A DNA stretch of 15,000 bases from Penaeus vannamei (GCF_042767895.1 NC_091577.1:16880666-16895665), one strand, 5' to 3'. Counted from the stretch's first letter, positions 1 to 8,336 are shown. Numbers and translations are program-made. Notes: generated by a model not told the origin, from the sequence alone.

Positions 1-160
1 AGACAAACAAACAAACAACAAACACGCGGAACAAGCGGCAAACCATGAACAAATCTAAGCACACGTTGTTCAACTGTGAAAGTAACTGTTCAAGAAAGTT
101 GTGGTGAGGCTGAACGGCGGTTGCTTCGTTTGGGAGGTTTTTAAAACGCGACGGAGAAGT
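1..160. other. Mixed non-coding sequence with short AAAC run
   Basis: The first 30 bases are AAAC/AACA words resembling the much longer AAAC arrays near 5.9 kb and 9.0-9.8 kb. The remaining 130 bases are of mixed composition. No open frame, RNA fold or known element was recognised. The region runs into an A/G-rich repeat near 160. Confidence 0.6.
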
Positions 161-785
161 AATAAAAAAAAGAAGAGAAAAGAGAAAAAGAAGAAAAAAA
201 AGAGATAATAGAATAAAGAAAAAAGAGATAATAAAAAAAAGAAAGAGAGAATATTTTAAAGAAAGAAAAAGAGAAAATAAAAAAGGAAAAAAAAAAGATA
301 ATAGAATAAAGAAAAAGAAAAAAGAGATAATAAAAAAAGAAAAAAAGGAAAGAGAGAGAGGATAGAATAAAGAAAAAGAAAAAAAGAATTAATAAAAAAA
401 GAAAGAAAGAAAGAGGGAATATAATAAAGAAAGAGAGAAAAGAGATAATAAAAAAGAAGAAAACGAAAGAAAGAGAGAATATAATAAAGAAAAAGAAAAA
501 ACAGATGAGAAAAAAAAAGAAAAAAAGAAAGAAAGAGATAATAGAATAAAGAAAAAGAAAAGAGATAATAAAAATAAAAGAAAGAGAGAGAGAATAGAAT
601 AAAGAAAAAGAAAGTAAAAAAAGAAAGAAAGAGAATAGAATAAAGAAAAAGAAAAAAAAAGATAATAAAAGAAGAAAAAGAAAAAAAAGAGATAATAGAG
701 TAAAGAAAAAAAGAGATAATAAAAAAGAAAAAAGAAAGAAAGAGAGAATAGAATAAAGAAAAAGAAAAAAGAGAGAATAAAATTA
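161..785. repeat. A/G-rich imperfect minisatellite, unit about 52-61 bp
   Basis: The plus strand is almost only A and G with scattered T. The word GAATAAAGAAAAAGA or a near variant returns at about 211, 304, 365, 421, 481, 544, 597 and 750, usually joined to GAGATAATA. Most spacings are 52-61 bp, so this is a degenerate tandem array and not random poly-purine. Its complement gives long phenylalanine- and leucine-rich open frames, which are composition artefacts. Confidence 0.75.
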
Positions 786-786
786 T

Positions 787-960
787 ATGAAAAATAACGA
801 TGATATACCATATAAGATTTTTTAAAAATGGAATAACAGTGATATAAAAAATAACGATGAGATACCATATAAGATAAAAGAAAAAAGAAAAATATAGAAT
901 AACAGTAATATAAAAAATAATGATAATATATGATATGAAATGATATAAGAGGAAATATAA
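787..960. repeat. AT-rich tandem repeat, about 57-66 bp, roughly 3 copies
   Basis: The word ATAACGATGA occurs at 794 and 851, with a decayed copy (ATAATGATAA) near 917. The first two copies share the downstream ACCATATAAGAT and are 57 bp apart; the third is about 66 bp on. The unit resembles the A/G array upstream with TGATAT words inserted, so it may derive from it. Confidence 0.65.
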
Positions 961-1060
961 TATGATAAAAAAAAATTGATAATAACAATATGAAGATGAA
1001 AATTGAAAAAATCATAGAAAACATTTTTATTTCTTATTTTTTTATCTCTGTTCAGATCCA

Positions 1061-1640
1061 TTCATTAAAGATAATGATAGCAATAGTAATAATAGTGTTC
1101 ATCATAAAATAACAATAGTAGTAGTGATGATGATAATGACGGTAATAACAATGATAGTAATGGTAGTGATGACAATGATACTAAAAATAAAATGATAATG
1201 ATAGTAATGATTATAATAATAACAGTAATATCAACGAAATCAATAATAGTATTAACAATAACAACAATAATTATGAAAATTATAACAATAATGATAATAA
1301 TTATACTGATGATAACTGCAATAGAAATTATGAAAATAATGGCAGTAATAATAACAATGAAGTAACAATTATAATAACATTAATGATGATAATAATGATA
1401 AAAAACATAATGATAGTAAGAATATAATAATAATAATAATAACAATCATAACAACGGCATATCAATGATAATGATAATAATAGAAATAATAATAATAATA
1501 ATAATAATGATAATAATAGAAAAAATAATGGAAATAATAATGATAATAAGAAGATAATAATAGTAATAATGCTAGTGATAACAGTGATGATAATGATACC
1601 ATTAATGATAACAATGATAATGATAATAAAAACAATAATG
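1061..1640. repeat. Imperfect AAT/ATG trinucleotide-rich tract
   Basis: About 580 bases are built from ATAATGATAATA-type words with frequent AAC and AGT interruptions. There is no longer fixed period. Similar tracts occur at 4231-4510 and 14701-15000. The interruptions suggest an old, decayed trinucleotide repeat. No coding meaning is proposed; stops are frequent on the plus strand. Confidence 0.85.
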
Positions 1641-1645
1641 ATGAT

Positions 1646-1708
1646 GGGTAGGGGGTAGGTGGGGGCAGGGGGTATGTGGGGAGGATAGGGGTGTGGCTGG
1701 GGGTGGGT
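1646..1708 (+). other. G-quadruplex-prone G-run cluster
   Basis: At least seven runs of three to five G lie within 63 bases, separated by loops of one to seven bases. This comfortably meets the usual four-run pattern for an intramolecular G-quadruplex on the plus strand. The runs start abruptly at the end of the AAT/ATG tract. Folding is inferred from pattern only. Confidence 0.65.
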
Positions 1709-2047
1709 AAGGATAGATGGAATAGGGAAGAGGATGAAGAGATAAAGATAGATAATAAAAAGGAATAGAAAATTAAAAAAGATTAAAAAATGAGATGATA
1801 ATGGTAGAAAGAGAGAGGAGAGAAAGACAGAACATGGGAGGAAAGGAGATAGAAAGAGAAAGAAAAGGATAGGAGATAAAATATAAACACTTGGAATATG
1901 GAAGTGGGAGAAATGGATAAAGAGGAAGGAGCAAATTGGGAAGAAGTGATGTTAAGAGGGAGGGGGGGGGGGAATGTGGCCATTTAAGGGGCATTGGAAA
2001 AGAGGGCAAGAAGAGGGGGGGAGGGGGAGGGGGGTATGGAGAAAAAA
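1709..2047. repeat. Purine-rich tract ending in G-runs
   Basis: The plus strand is mostly A and G, with runs of up to ten or more G between about 1962 and 2035. A few mixed bases interrupt it, for example near 1978-1998. Reverse-strand open frames here are proline/serine/leucine-rich and reflect composition. The tract faces a C-rich pyrimidine tract that begins 32 bases after its end. Confidence 0.75.
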
Positions 2048-2079
2048 AATTTAGACACTAAACGTTAGTCAGCAATATA

Positions 2080-2237
2080 CCCCCCCCCCACCTTTTTTTT
2101 CCCCTTCCCCCCTCCCCCTTTTCCCCCCTTCCCCCCTCCCCCTTTCTAGCGTTATCATTTCATTGTTTTTTACTTTTTTCTTTCTCTATCCACTCCCCCC
2201 CCCCCTTTCCTCCCCCTCCTACCCCTCCCCCCTCCTC
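2080..2237. repeat. C/T-rich pyrimidine tract
   Basis: The plus strand is nearly all C and T, with many runs of five to ten C. A mixed interruption lies at about 2147-2166. It is broadly complementary to the G-rich purine tract just upstream, so the pair could fold as an inverted repeat; the C-runs themselves are i-motif candidates. Confidence 0.75.
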
Positions 2238-2269
2238 AAATCTTTCGATTTTTAGACCGAACACGACCC

Positions 2270-2510
2270 ACGTCAAAAAAGAAAAAAAAAAGAAAAAAAC
2301 TATAAAAAAACAAAAAAAAGAAAAGAAAGATTATCAATAAAAAAAAAAGAGAAGAAAAATGATTAATAAAGACAAAAGAAAAAAAAAAATATAACAAAAA
2401 AAAAGAGAAAAAAAAAGAAAAATTATTAAAAAAAGAAAAAATACGAAAAATGATTAATAAAAGAAAAGAAAAGAAAAATTAAAACAGACGAGAGAGAAAA
2501 AAAAACAGCT
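2270..2510. repeat. A-rich low-complexity tract
   Basis: Long A runs are broken by G, with GATTAATAAA-like words recurring near 2330, 2360 and 2450. It resembles the 161-785 A/G array but has no clear unit. Nothing coding was recognised. Confidence 0.75.
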
Positions 2511-2780
2511 TTCTCACACAGCGGTTTGGGCGAGAAGTCCCCCCCCCCCCCACTCCGGACAAACAGCTGTAACTCGCTATGTCGATATTGTCTGATCTGC
2601 GTCACAAGAGGTTTCGCGGAGAAAATACGAGCGAGAAATGCACATGAAAATTCGTAGGTCGGAGCCGCTTCTCAAATTTCTAAATGCACACACGAGCGCG
2701 CCCCCGAAACCGCACGTAAAAATATATATGTACAATGGCGATTTTTTAGGTGTGTATCATCAATTATACTTGATGCACAC
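2511..2780. other. Mixed-composition non-coding stretch
   Basis: This 270-base stretch has ordinary base composition apart from a 12-base C run near 2540. It carries no recognisable protein domain, tRNA fold or transposon end. A plus-strand open frame begins at 2638 but soon runs into CA and TA microsatellite and becomes His/Thr then Tyr/Ile repeats, so it is not called as a gene. It does not resemble the reverse transcriptase expected upstream of the Penelope-like remnant. Confidence 0.5.
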
Positions 2781-2849
2781 ACGCATGCATTCACAAACAC
2801 ACATGCGTACACACACATATGTACACACGCACACACACATATACGTGTA

Positions 2850-2919
<70 letters not shown>

Positions 2920-2939
2920 TATGCATATATATACATACA

Positions 2940-2999
<60 letters not shown>
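2775..2999. repeat. CA then TA compound microsatellite
   Basis: Imperfect CA/CATA words run to about 2850. Nearly pure TA follows at 2856-2912 and again at 2943-2999, split by a short block of ATGCATAT and ACATACAT words. The second TA block ends exactly where the retroelement-derived reading begins at 3000. Confidence 0.95.
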
Positions 3000-3001
<2 letters not shown>

Positions 3002-3592
3002 TATTGATCTCAGAAAATTTTTAAACAAAATCCTCAGGCAATGCTATCCTCAGATCAGCTTTCGTTTTGTTTTTTTACAATAATAATACTATTGGTAATT
3101 TCTTAAAGAATAAAAAGAGGTACAACTCTGAACTATGTTCGAATCTGGTTTACCTTACCTGTATACTGCACATTTATTTTTACTTACTTACTTACCTGTA
3201 TACTGCACATTTATTTTTACTTACTTACTTACCTGTGTACTGCACATTTATTTTTACTTACTCACTTACCTGTATACTTGTCCTCGCTGTAAGTCTAGGT
3301 ACGTGGGATCAGCCTCACGATGTCTTCGCCACCGCATTCTCGAACGCAAAGGCTAGTCCATAGGAATAGGCCAACAGCTGAGCAAACCATCCTTCTCAGC
3401 AGTCAGAGATCATTCTCTCGCCTCCACAATCACTCTTTCAGCAATACTGATTTCAAAATTTTGACCTCCCATCTTAACAGATTTGACCTCCTCATAGCCG
3501 AGTCACTCCACATCCAAATGATGAAACCAGACCTTGACAACACGGCCACTGCAACCACTGCTTACCATGTCAACTACCAAAAGCACCCATAG
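3000..3592 (+). pseudogene. Broken PLE linker plus GIY-YIG endonuclease C-terminus
   Basis: The reading changes frame repeatedly. Codons 3000-3074 carry the linker ending FRFVF, followed by a stop at 3081. Codons from 3079 in another frame give NNNTIGNF and then LCSNLVY to 3153; the shift falls in a T run at 3070-3076. After the 37-bp repeats, codons 3270-3353 give LYTCPRC, then YVGS at 3300-3311 (the YIG half of the nuclease motif) and an Arg-rich helix. A one-base shift near 3351-3353 leads to a stop at 3354, while the remaining domain continues in a third frame to the stop at 3590-3592. The likely catalytic Glu is codon 3500-3502 (in IAESL). Two positions look altered from what I recall of the family: Arg at 3345, where a His usually follows Glu, and Asp at 3536, where Asn is expected. 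No product is expected. Confidence 0.8.
3155..3277 (+). repeat. 37-bp tandem repeat inside the retroelement coding region
   Basis: TTACCTG begins at 3155, 3192, 3229 and 3266, an exact 37-bp period. Three full units are followed by a 12-base partial fourth that re-enters the element at 3278. Each unit has an element-like part (ACCTGTATAC) and a part unlike the element (TGCACATTTATTTTTA followed by TTAC words). Copy 3 carries an A-to-G change (CTGTGTAC), and the end of the third unit carries CTCA for CTTA. The array separates LVY from the YTCPRC codons that normally follow closely in this family. Confidence 0.9.
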
Positions 3593-3725
3593 CTTGGTTA
3601 GTGCCGGTTACTGCTCACTAATTTGTTTTACGAGCTTCTGATGTTATTTTTCCTATTATATTGATTTGTTTCTATGTTTTGTATTATTTTATTGTATTTT
3701 GAATTAATTTCTTTTGTGTGTTTTG

Positions 3726-3778
3726 TTATAGCACTGATGATGGAGATTGCATCTGCGAAACGTTTCAAATTGCAATAA
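3726..3778 (+). ncRNA. Hammerhead ribozyme-like motif in PLE 3' region (probably degenerate)
   Basis: The two conserved hammerhead core boxes are present in order: CTGATGA at 3734-3740 and GAAA at 3757-3760. Between them AGAT (3744-3747) can pair with ATCT (3751-3754) around a 3-base loop, but the stem II bases next to the core pair poorly. GAAACGTTTC (3757-3766) is a perfect 10-base palindrome, as expected for the tiny self-complementary stem III of small PLE hammerheads reported to cleave as dimers. Outer bases 3726-3733 can pair with 3771-3778 with one A-A mismatch, though this register does not leave an ideal cleavage triplet. Self-cleavage today is doubtful; ancestry from a PLE hammerhead is plausible. 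Confidence 0.45.
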
Positions 3779-3782
3779 TAAA
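3777..3782 (+). promoter_or_regulatory. AATAAA poly(A) signal of the retroelement
   Basis: AATAAA lies about 185 bases after the endonuclease stop and 33 bases before the TA microsatellite that ends the element. Its position just after the hammerhead-like motif fits a PLE 3' end. AATAAA is common in AT-rich DNA, so position is the main support. Confidence 0.5.
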
Positions 3783-3812
3783 GTTCTTCTCAGCCGCGTT
3801 GGTTTTCTTCTT

Positions 3813-4230
<418 letters not shown>

Positions 4231-4510
4231 TGATAATGATAGGAGTGGCAATAACAATAACAATTGTGATAAAAATTATAATCATAGTAATGATAGTAAT
4301 AACAATGATAATGATGATAACAAAAATAATATTATAATGACAATGACGATAATAATGATATCGATAATGATAATAACAATAACGGTAAGAACAAGAATGA
4401 TGACAATAGCAATAATAAGAAGACCAGTGATAATGATGATGATGATAATGACAACAATGATAATGACGACGATGATAATGATAAAAATAATAACAACAAC
4501 AACTAAAACA
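4231..4510. repeat. Imperfect ATG/AAT/AAC trinucleotide tract
   Basis: The tract consists of GATAATGATA-like words with AACAAT interruptions, of the same class as 1061-1640. It starts directly at the end of a TA microsatellite. Methionine/isoleucine/threonine-rich open frames follow from composition. Confidence 0.85.
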
Positions 4511-4873
4511 AAGATGAATCACGTCACTAACAACAATAAAAACCAAAAACAACAAAGAAATAAAATAAAATCAAGAAAAACATCTATTTTTTTTTAAGTT
4601 TACCTGATCCTCAATCAGAGGCCTATAAAAGGATAAAACAGGTAATTGGAATTGTATATAAATCTAATTCATTTATAATACTCATCTGCAAATCATATCT
4701 GCATCATATACATCTTCAGTAAAGGTATTAGAGCTAAACACATCAATAAGATATACATTTGTGCTAATTTTATTTATAACGCATTCATGGTTTATTAATC
4801 CAACATGCATATATCCATATTTCATTTCTGTGACCTGTGTCCTTGCAATACCTGCGCAACAAATGCATTTCGC
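4511..4873. other. AT-rich mixed non-coding stretch
   Basis: About 360 bases of largely non-repetitive AT-rich sequence. No long open frame, known domain, RNA gene or transposon terminus was recognised. It ends abruptly at the first copy of a 56-bp direct duplication at 4874. It is one of the few stretches here suitable for unique alignment. Confidence 0.55.
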
Positions 4874-4980
4874 GGATTGTTTGTTTTTTGTTTGAGTGCT
4901 TGTTTGTTTATTGGGTTTGATTGGGTGTTGGATTGTTTGTTTTTTGTTTGAGTGCTTGTTTGTTTATTGGGTTTGATTGG
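4874..4980. repeat. 56-bp direct tandem duplication
   Basis: The words GGATTGTTTG and GAGTGCTTGT recur exactly 56 bases apart. The copies starting at 4874 and 4930 match over about 51 bases and then diverge (GGGTGTT against GGTTGTT). Near identity implies a recent duplication. It forms the left edge of the TTTG-rich array. Confidence 0.9.
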
Positions 4981-5525
4981 TTGTTTTGTTTGCTTTTTTA
5001 ATTGCTTGTTTATTTAATTGTTTGTTTGGTTGTTTGCTTTTTATTGAGTTGTCTGGTTGTTTTATTGTTTCTTTTGCTTGTCTATTTGTTTAATTTTTTT
5101 ATTATTTTGTGTTTAATTGTTTGCTTATTTGTTTGTTTGTGTTTCTTGTCTGTTTGTTGTTTATTTAATTGTTTGTTGTTTGATTGTTTGTTTTGCTTGT
5201 CTGTTTGTTTGTTTAATTATTTGTTTCTTTGTTTATTTTTTATCGAGATGTCTGTTTGTGTTATTGTTTGTTTTGCTTGTCTGTCTGTTTGTTTAATTAT
5301 TTGTTTGGTTGTCTAATTTCTTTTTATCGAGATGTCTGTTTGTTTTATTGTGTTTTGCTTGTCTGTTTGTTTGTTTAATTATTTGTTTGGTTGTTTAATT
5401 TCTTTTTATCGAGATGTCTGTTTGTTTTATTGTGTTTTGCTTGTCCCTTTGTTTGTTTAATTATTTTTGTTGTTGTTTGATTGTTCTACTTGTTTGTTTT
5501 GCTATTTGCTTATTCACTTGTTTAT
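4981..5525. repeat. TTTG-rich array with about 82-84 bp higher-order unit
   Basis: Words such as TTGTTTGTTT, GCTTGTCTG and TTAATTATTTG dominate. The marker TATCGAGATGTCTG occurs at 5241, 5325 and 5407, giving periods of 84 and 82 bp, with a decayed remainder to about 5500. Read on the other strand, the words (AACCAAACAAAC, AAGCAAAACAAA) match the AAAC/AAGC arrays at 5855-6043 and 8991-9775, so this array is inverted relative to those. Confidence 0.85.
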
Positions 5526-5778
5526 TGATCCCTGTGGCTACTTCCCGCGGGGTCAAAGTTGCTGAGTCATGATAGGTCGATTTATTGATATCAACATATA
5601 ATGCAACACAATACATGATACACATTGAGACCTATCAACATTCGGTCGCTCTTGTTTGGCTGTTTGGGGACTGACAACGTGTCTGGTAAGAGCGGGCAGG
5701 GTCTGACAACGTGTGACATCACTTGGGAACGATTTTTCGATTTATGACACCAGCTGTTTGGAAAAAAATTTTTAAAAA
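5526..5778. other. Mixed island containing outlying copies of the TGACAAC word
   Basis: This island of about 250 bases is mostly unique. CTGACAACGTGT occurs at about 5671 and 5703, 32 bases apart. At about 5714-5732 a stretch (GACATCACTTGGGAACG) resembles one at about 6108-6126 (GACACCAGTTGAGGAACG) at the head of the 41-bp minisatellite. No gene or RNA was recognised. A reverse-strand open frame covers it but runs into low-complexity repeats on its N-terminal side and has no recognised domain. Confidence 0.6.
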
Positions 5779-6043
5779 AATGATGATGATGATGATAATG
5801 ACTGCAATGATGATGATGATGATGATAAAAATGGTTGGTTGATAGGTTTGATATAGATAGATTTATTGAACAAGAAAACAAAACAAGGCAAGTAAACGAG
5901 GCAAAACAAGGAATTAAACAAGCAAGCAAAACAAAGCGAAGCAAGGAACCAAACAATCAAACAAAACAAAGCAAAACAAGGAACAAAACAAGAAAACAAA
6001 ATAAAGCAAAACAAAGAAACAAGCAAACAAAACAAAAATAATA
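5779..6043. repeat. GAT block followed by AAAC/AAGC array
   Basis: ATGATG words occupy 5779-5830 with a mixed break. From about 5855, AAAC, AAGC and AAGGAACC words run to 6043. The second part belongs to the same family as 8991-9775 in the same orientation, and to 4981-5525 in the opposite orientation. It sits between two groups of TGACAAC words. Confidence 0.85.
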
Positions 6044-6085
6044 ATGTCCTGTTTTCTTGTCATTTCCTGTCACCGTTTCCATTTG

Positions 6086-6745
6086 GTAATGTACTCGTGA
6101 CAACACTTGACACCAGTTGAGGAACGTGTAATCTATCCAAAGGTAATTTCTGGCACCTTTTAGAAACTCTGACAACATCTGACAACGTGGCGAAACGACT
6201 CGCCTACTCGTGACAACATGTGATACCATTTAGTGCCAACTCACCAACTTGCGACACCATCTGACACCCTTTAAGAACCAACTCACCTACTCGTGACAAC
6301 ATCTGACACCATTTAGTGTCAACTCACCTACTCGTGACAACATCTGACACCATTAAAGAACCAACTCGCCTACTCCTGACAACATCTGACACCATTTAGT
6401 GCCAACTCACCAACTTGCGACACCATCTAATACCATTTAAGAACCAACTCACCAACTTGCGACACCATCTAATACCATTTAAGAACCAACTCACATATCC
6501 GTGACAACATCTGACACCATTTAGTGCCAACTTACATACAACATCTGACACCATTTAGTGCCAACTCACATATCCGTGGCAACATCTGACACCATTTAGT
6601 GCCAACTTACATACAACATCTGACACCATTTAAGAACCAACTCACCTACTCGCGACAGCTTCTGACAACATCTAGAGCTAATTCATCTACAATGACAGCA
6701 TCTGACAACAACAGCTCCTATATTATGCGACGTGACAACAGCATC
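6086..6745. repeat. 41-bp minisatellite with two alternating variants
   Basis: About 13-16 units begin with TGACAACATCTGACACCATT or a variant; clear starts are near 6211, 6252, 6293, 6334 and 6376. Two variants differ after CATTTA: A units carry GTGCCAAC and B units carry AGAACCAAC. From 6211 the order is roughly A B A B A B B A A A B. Unit ends also vary (CCTACTCG, CCAACTTG, CATATCCG), and several units end early at CATAC. Both edges decay: degenerate units lie near 6088-6210 and 6655-6745. No coding function is proposed. Confidence 0.9.
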
Positions 6746-6766
6746 AGACTGAGCGAGACAGATTGC

Positions 6767-7482
6767 GAGAAGGAAGGAGGAGGGGAAGAGGAGGAGGAGG
6801 AGGAGGAGGAGGAGGAGGAGGTAGAAGTGGAGGAGGAGGAGGAGGAGGAGGGAGGGGAGGAGGTGGAGGAGTAGGAGGAGGAGGATAGGGGGAGAGGAGG
6901 AGGAAGATGGGGAGGAGAAGGAGGAGGCAGAAGTGGAGGAGGAAAAAAAGGGGGGGAGGAAGAGAAGGAGACGAAAGAGAAGGGGGAGAAGGAGGAGGAG
7001 GAGGAGGAGGGGGGGAGAAGAAGAAAAAGAAGAAGATTAAGAAAAGAAAAAGAAGAAGAGGGAGAAGGAGAAGAGGAGGAAGAGAGGGAGAAGGAACGAG
7101 GAAGAAGAAAAATAAGAGGAGGAAGAAGGGGAATGAGCAGAGGAAGAGGAGAGGTGGAGATGAAGAGGAGAAGGAAAAGGGGAAAGAGGAAAAGGAGGAG
7201 GGGAGGATGTGGAAAAAGAGTTGTGAAAGGAGAGAAAGAGGGAAAAGGAAGGTAAAGAAGAAAAGGAAGAAAAATTGAGATGGACTAGATGACGGAAGAG
7301 AAGAAAGAGGAGGAGGAGGGAGGAGGAGGAGGAGAAGTTGGAGGGGAGGGGGAAGAGGAAGACGAGAAAGAGCAGAAGGAAGAGGAGGAGATGGAGGAGG
7401 AGGGGGTTGAAGGAAGAGGAGATGTCGGGGGTGAGGAAAATAAAAGAAAATTGGAGGTAGAGGAAGAAGAAAGACGAGGAGA
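6767..7482. repeat. GGA/GAA purine tract, about 0.7 kb
   Basis: The plus strand is almost entirely A and G, with GAGGAGGAGG cores near 6790-6880 and scattered T or C. Polypurine-polypyrimidine tracts of this size contain mirror repeats and can adopt triplex (H-DNA) forms. Plus-strand frames give Glu/Arg/Gly-rich strings, and the reverse strand gives Ser/Leu/Phe-rich strings; both are artefacts of composition. Confidence 0.9.
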
Positions 7483-7494
7483 CCTGCTTAGAAC

Positions 7495-7607
7495 CCCGTG
7501 GAACCTGAACCCACCTGGCTTCACCTAGCCCACCTGAGGCCACCTGCCTCACCTGGGGCCAGCTGGACACGCTTGAACCCACCTGATCCGCCTGACCACC
7601 ACCTGCC
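7495..7607. repeat. CACCTG-rich block with roughly 10-bp spacing
   Basis: CACCTG starts at 7512, 7531, 7541, 7550, 7580 and 7600, with CACCTA at 7522. The spacings are 10, 9, 10, 9, 30 and 20, close to multiples of ten. The simplest reading is a decayed decamer repeat. CACCTG is also the E-box form bound by Snail/ZEB-type zinc-finger repressors and some bHLH dimers, so a binding cluster is possible but unproven. Confidence 0.7.
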
Positions 7608-7780
7608 TCACCCCCCCCCCCCCTCGCATCCACCTCGACCCCCCTCCCCCCTCGCATCCCCCTCGACCCCCCTCCCCCCTCGCATCCCCCTCGACCCCCC
7701 CCCCCCCGCCCCCTCCGCCTCGACCCCCCCCTCGCATCCCCCTCGACCCCCCCCCCCGCCCCCTCCGCCTCGACCGGCGC
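7608..7780. repeat. C-rich tandem repeat, 28-bp and 52-bp units
   Basis: CTCGCATCC begins at 7623, 7651, 7679 and 7731. The first two steps are 28 bp. The last is 52 bp, because CGCCCCCTCCGCCTCGACC is added; this longer unit occurs twice (7679-7730 and 7731-7780). C-runs of up to 13 make the strand i-motif prone and its complement G-quadruplex prone. The reverse strand gives Arg/Gly-rich (RGG-like) open frames, judged artefactual. Confidence 0.85.
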
Positions 7781-7975
7781 CCGTGCCAGGAGCCGGGTCG
7801 GTCCGGCTGACAGACCGCCGCGGACAAAGGTCAGCTGCGAGGAGCGCTGACGCTGTTTACCCTCCGCATCGGCTGAGGAAAAGGTCAAAACATTTTTATT
7901 ATACATTTTTCGGCTCCGATAACCTCACATGCGAAGTCGATAGCGAGGCCGCACGTTAGGACGCTCGCGCACGCA
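7781..7975. other. Small GC- and CpG-rich mixed island
   Basis: About 195 bases of non-repetitive sequence, GC-rich in its first 80 bases with many CpGs. An imperfect hairpin pairs GGTCGGTC (7796-7803) with GACAGACC (7809-7816) with one mismatch. AGGTCA nuclear-receptor half-sites occur at 7828-7833 and 7882-7887; the first follows CGGACA with one spacer base, a weak direct repeat. No exon or core promoter was recognised. Confidence 0.45.
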
Positions 7976-8128
7976 CACTAAACAACAATACACGGCTGTG
8001 TGTGCACAAATACGTACACGTGTGCACACGGCACACGTAAGCAAAGGCACGCGCGCGCGGACACATATACGCACACTTTTACACACACACACACAGAAAC
8101 ATATACATGCGTACGTATGTGTATATAT

Positions 8129-8211
<83 letters not shown>

Positions 8212-8240
8212 TGATATATATATATGAATATATATGAATA

Positions 8241-8336
<96 letters not shown>
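7976..8336. repeat. Compound CA-TA-TG microsatellite
   Basis: Imperfect CA/CG words (7976-8130) lead to nearly pure TA at about 8132-8205, an interrupted TGAATATA patch, TA again to 8290, then TG at 8291-8335. CA-TA-TG in this order is self-complementary in layout. Dipeptide open frames on both strands are artefacts. Confidence 0.95.

Noticed and set aside
2638..3024. Plus-strand open frame of 128 codons upstream of the retroelement
   Set aside because: After about 50 unrecognisable codons it becomes His/Thr and Tyr/Ile repeats from microsatellite; it does not resemble reverse transcriptase.
5779..5830. ATG-rich and GAT tracts as poly-Asp or poly-His coding exons
   Set aside because: No splice sites or flanking coding potential; such trinucleotide tracts recur at 1061, 4231 and 14701 in non-coding context.
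6086..6745. Regular 41-bp repeat considered as a CRISPR array
   Set aside because: The whole 41-bp unit repeats with no unique spacers, and the window is eukaryotic.
7037..7906. Reverse-strand open frame of 289 codons with Gly/Arg-rich section
   Set aside because: The RGG-like part is the complement of the C-rich 28/52-bp repeat and the rest is the complement of the GGA tract. It is not a real RNA-binding protein.
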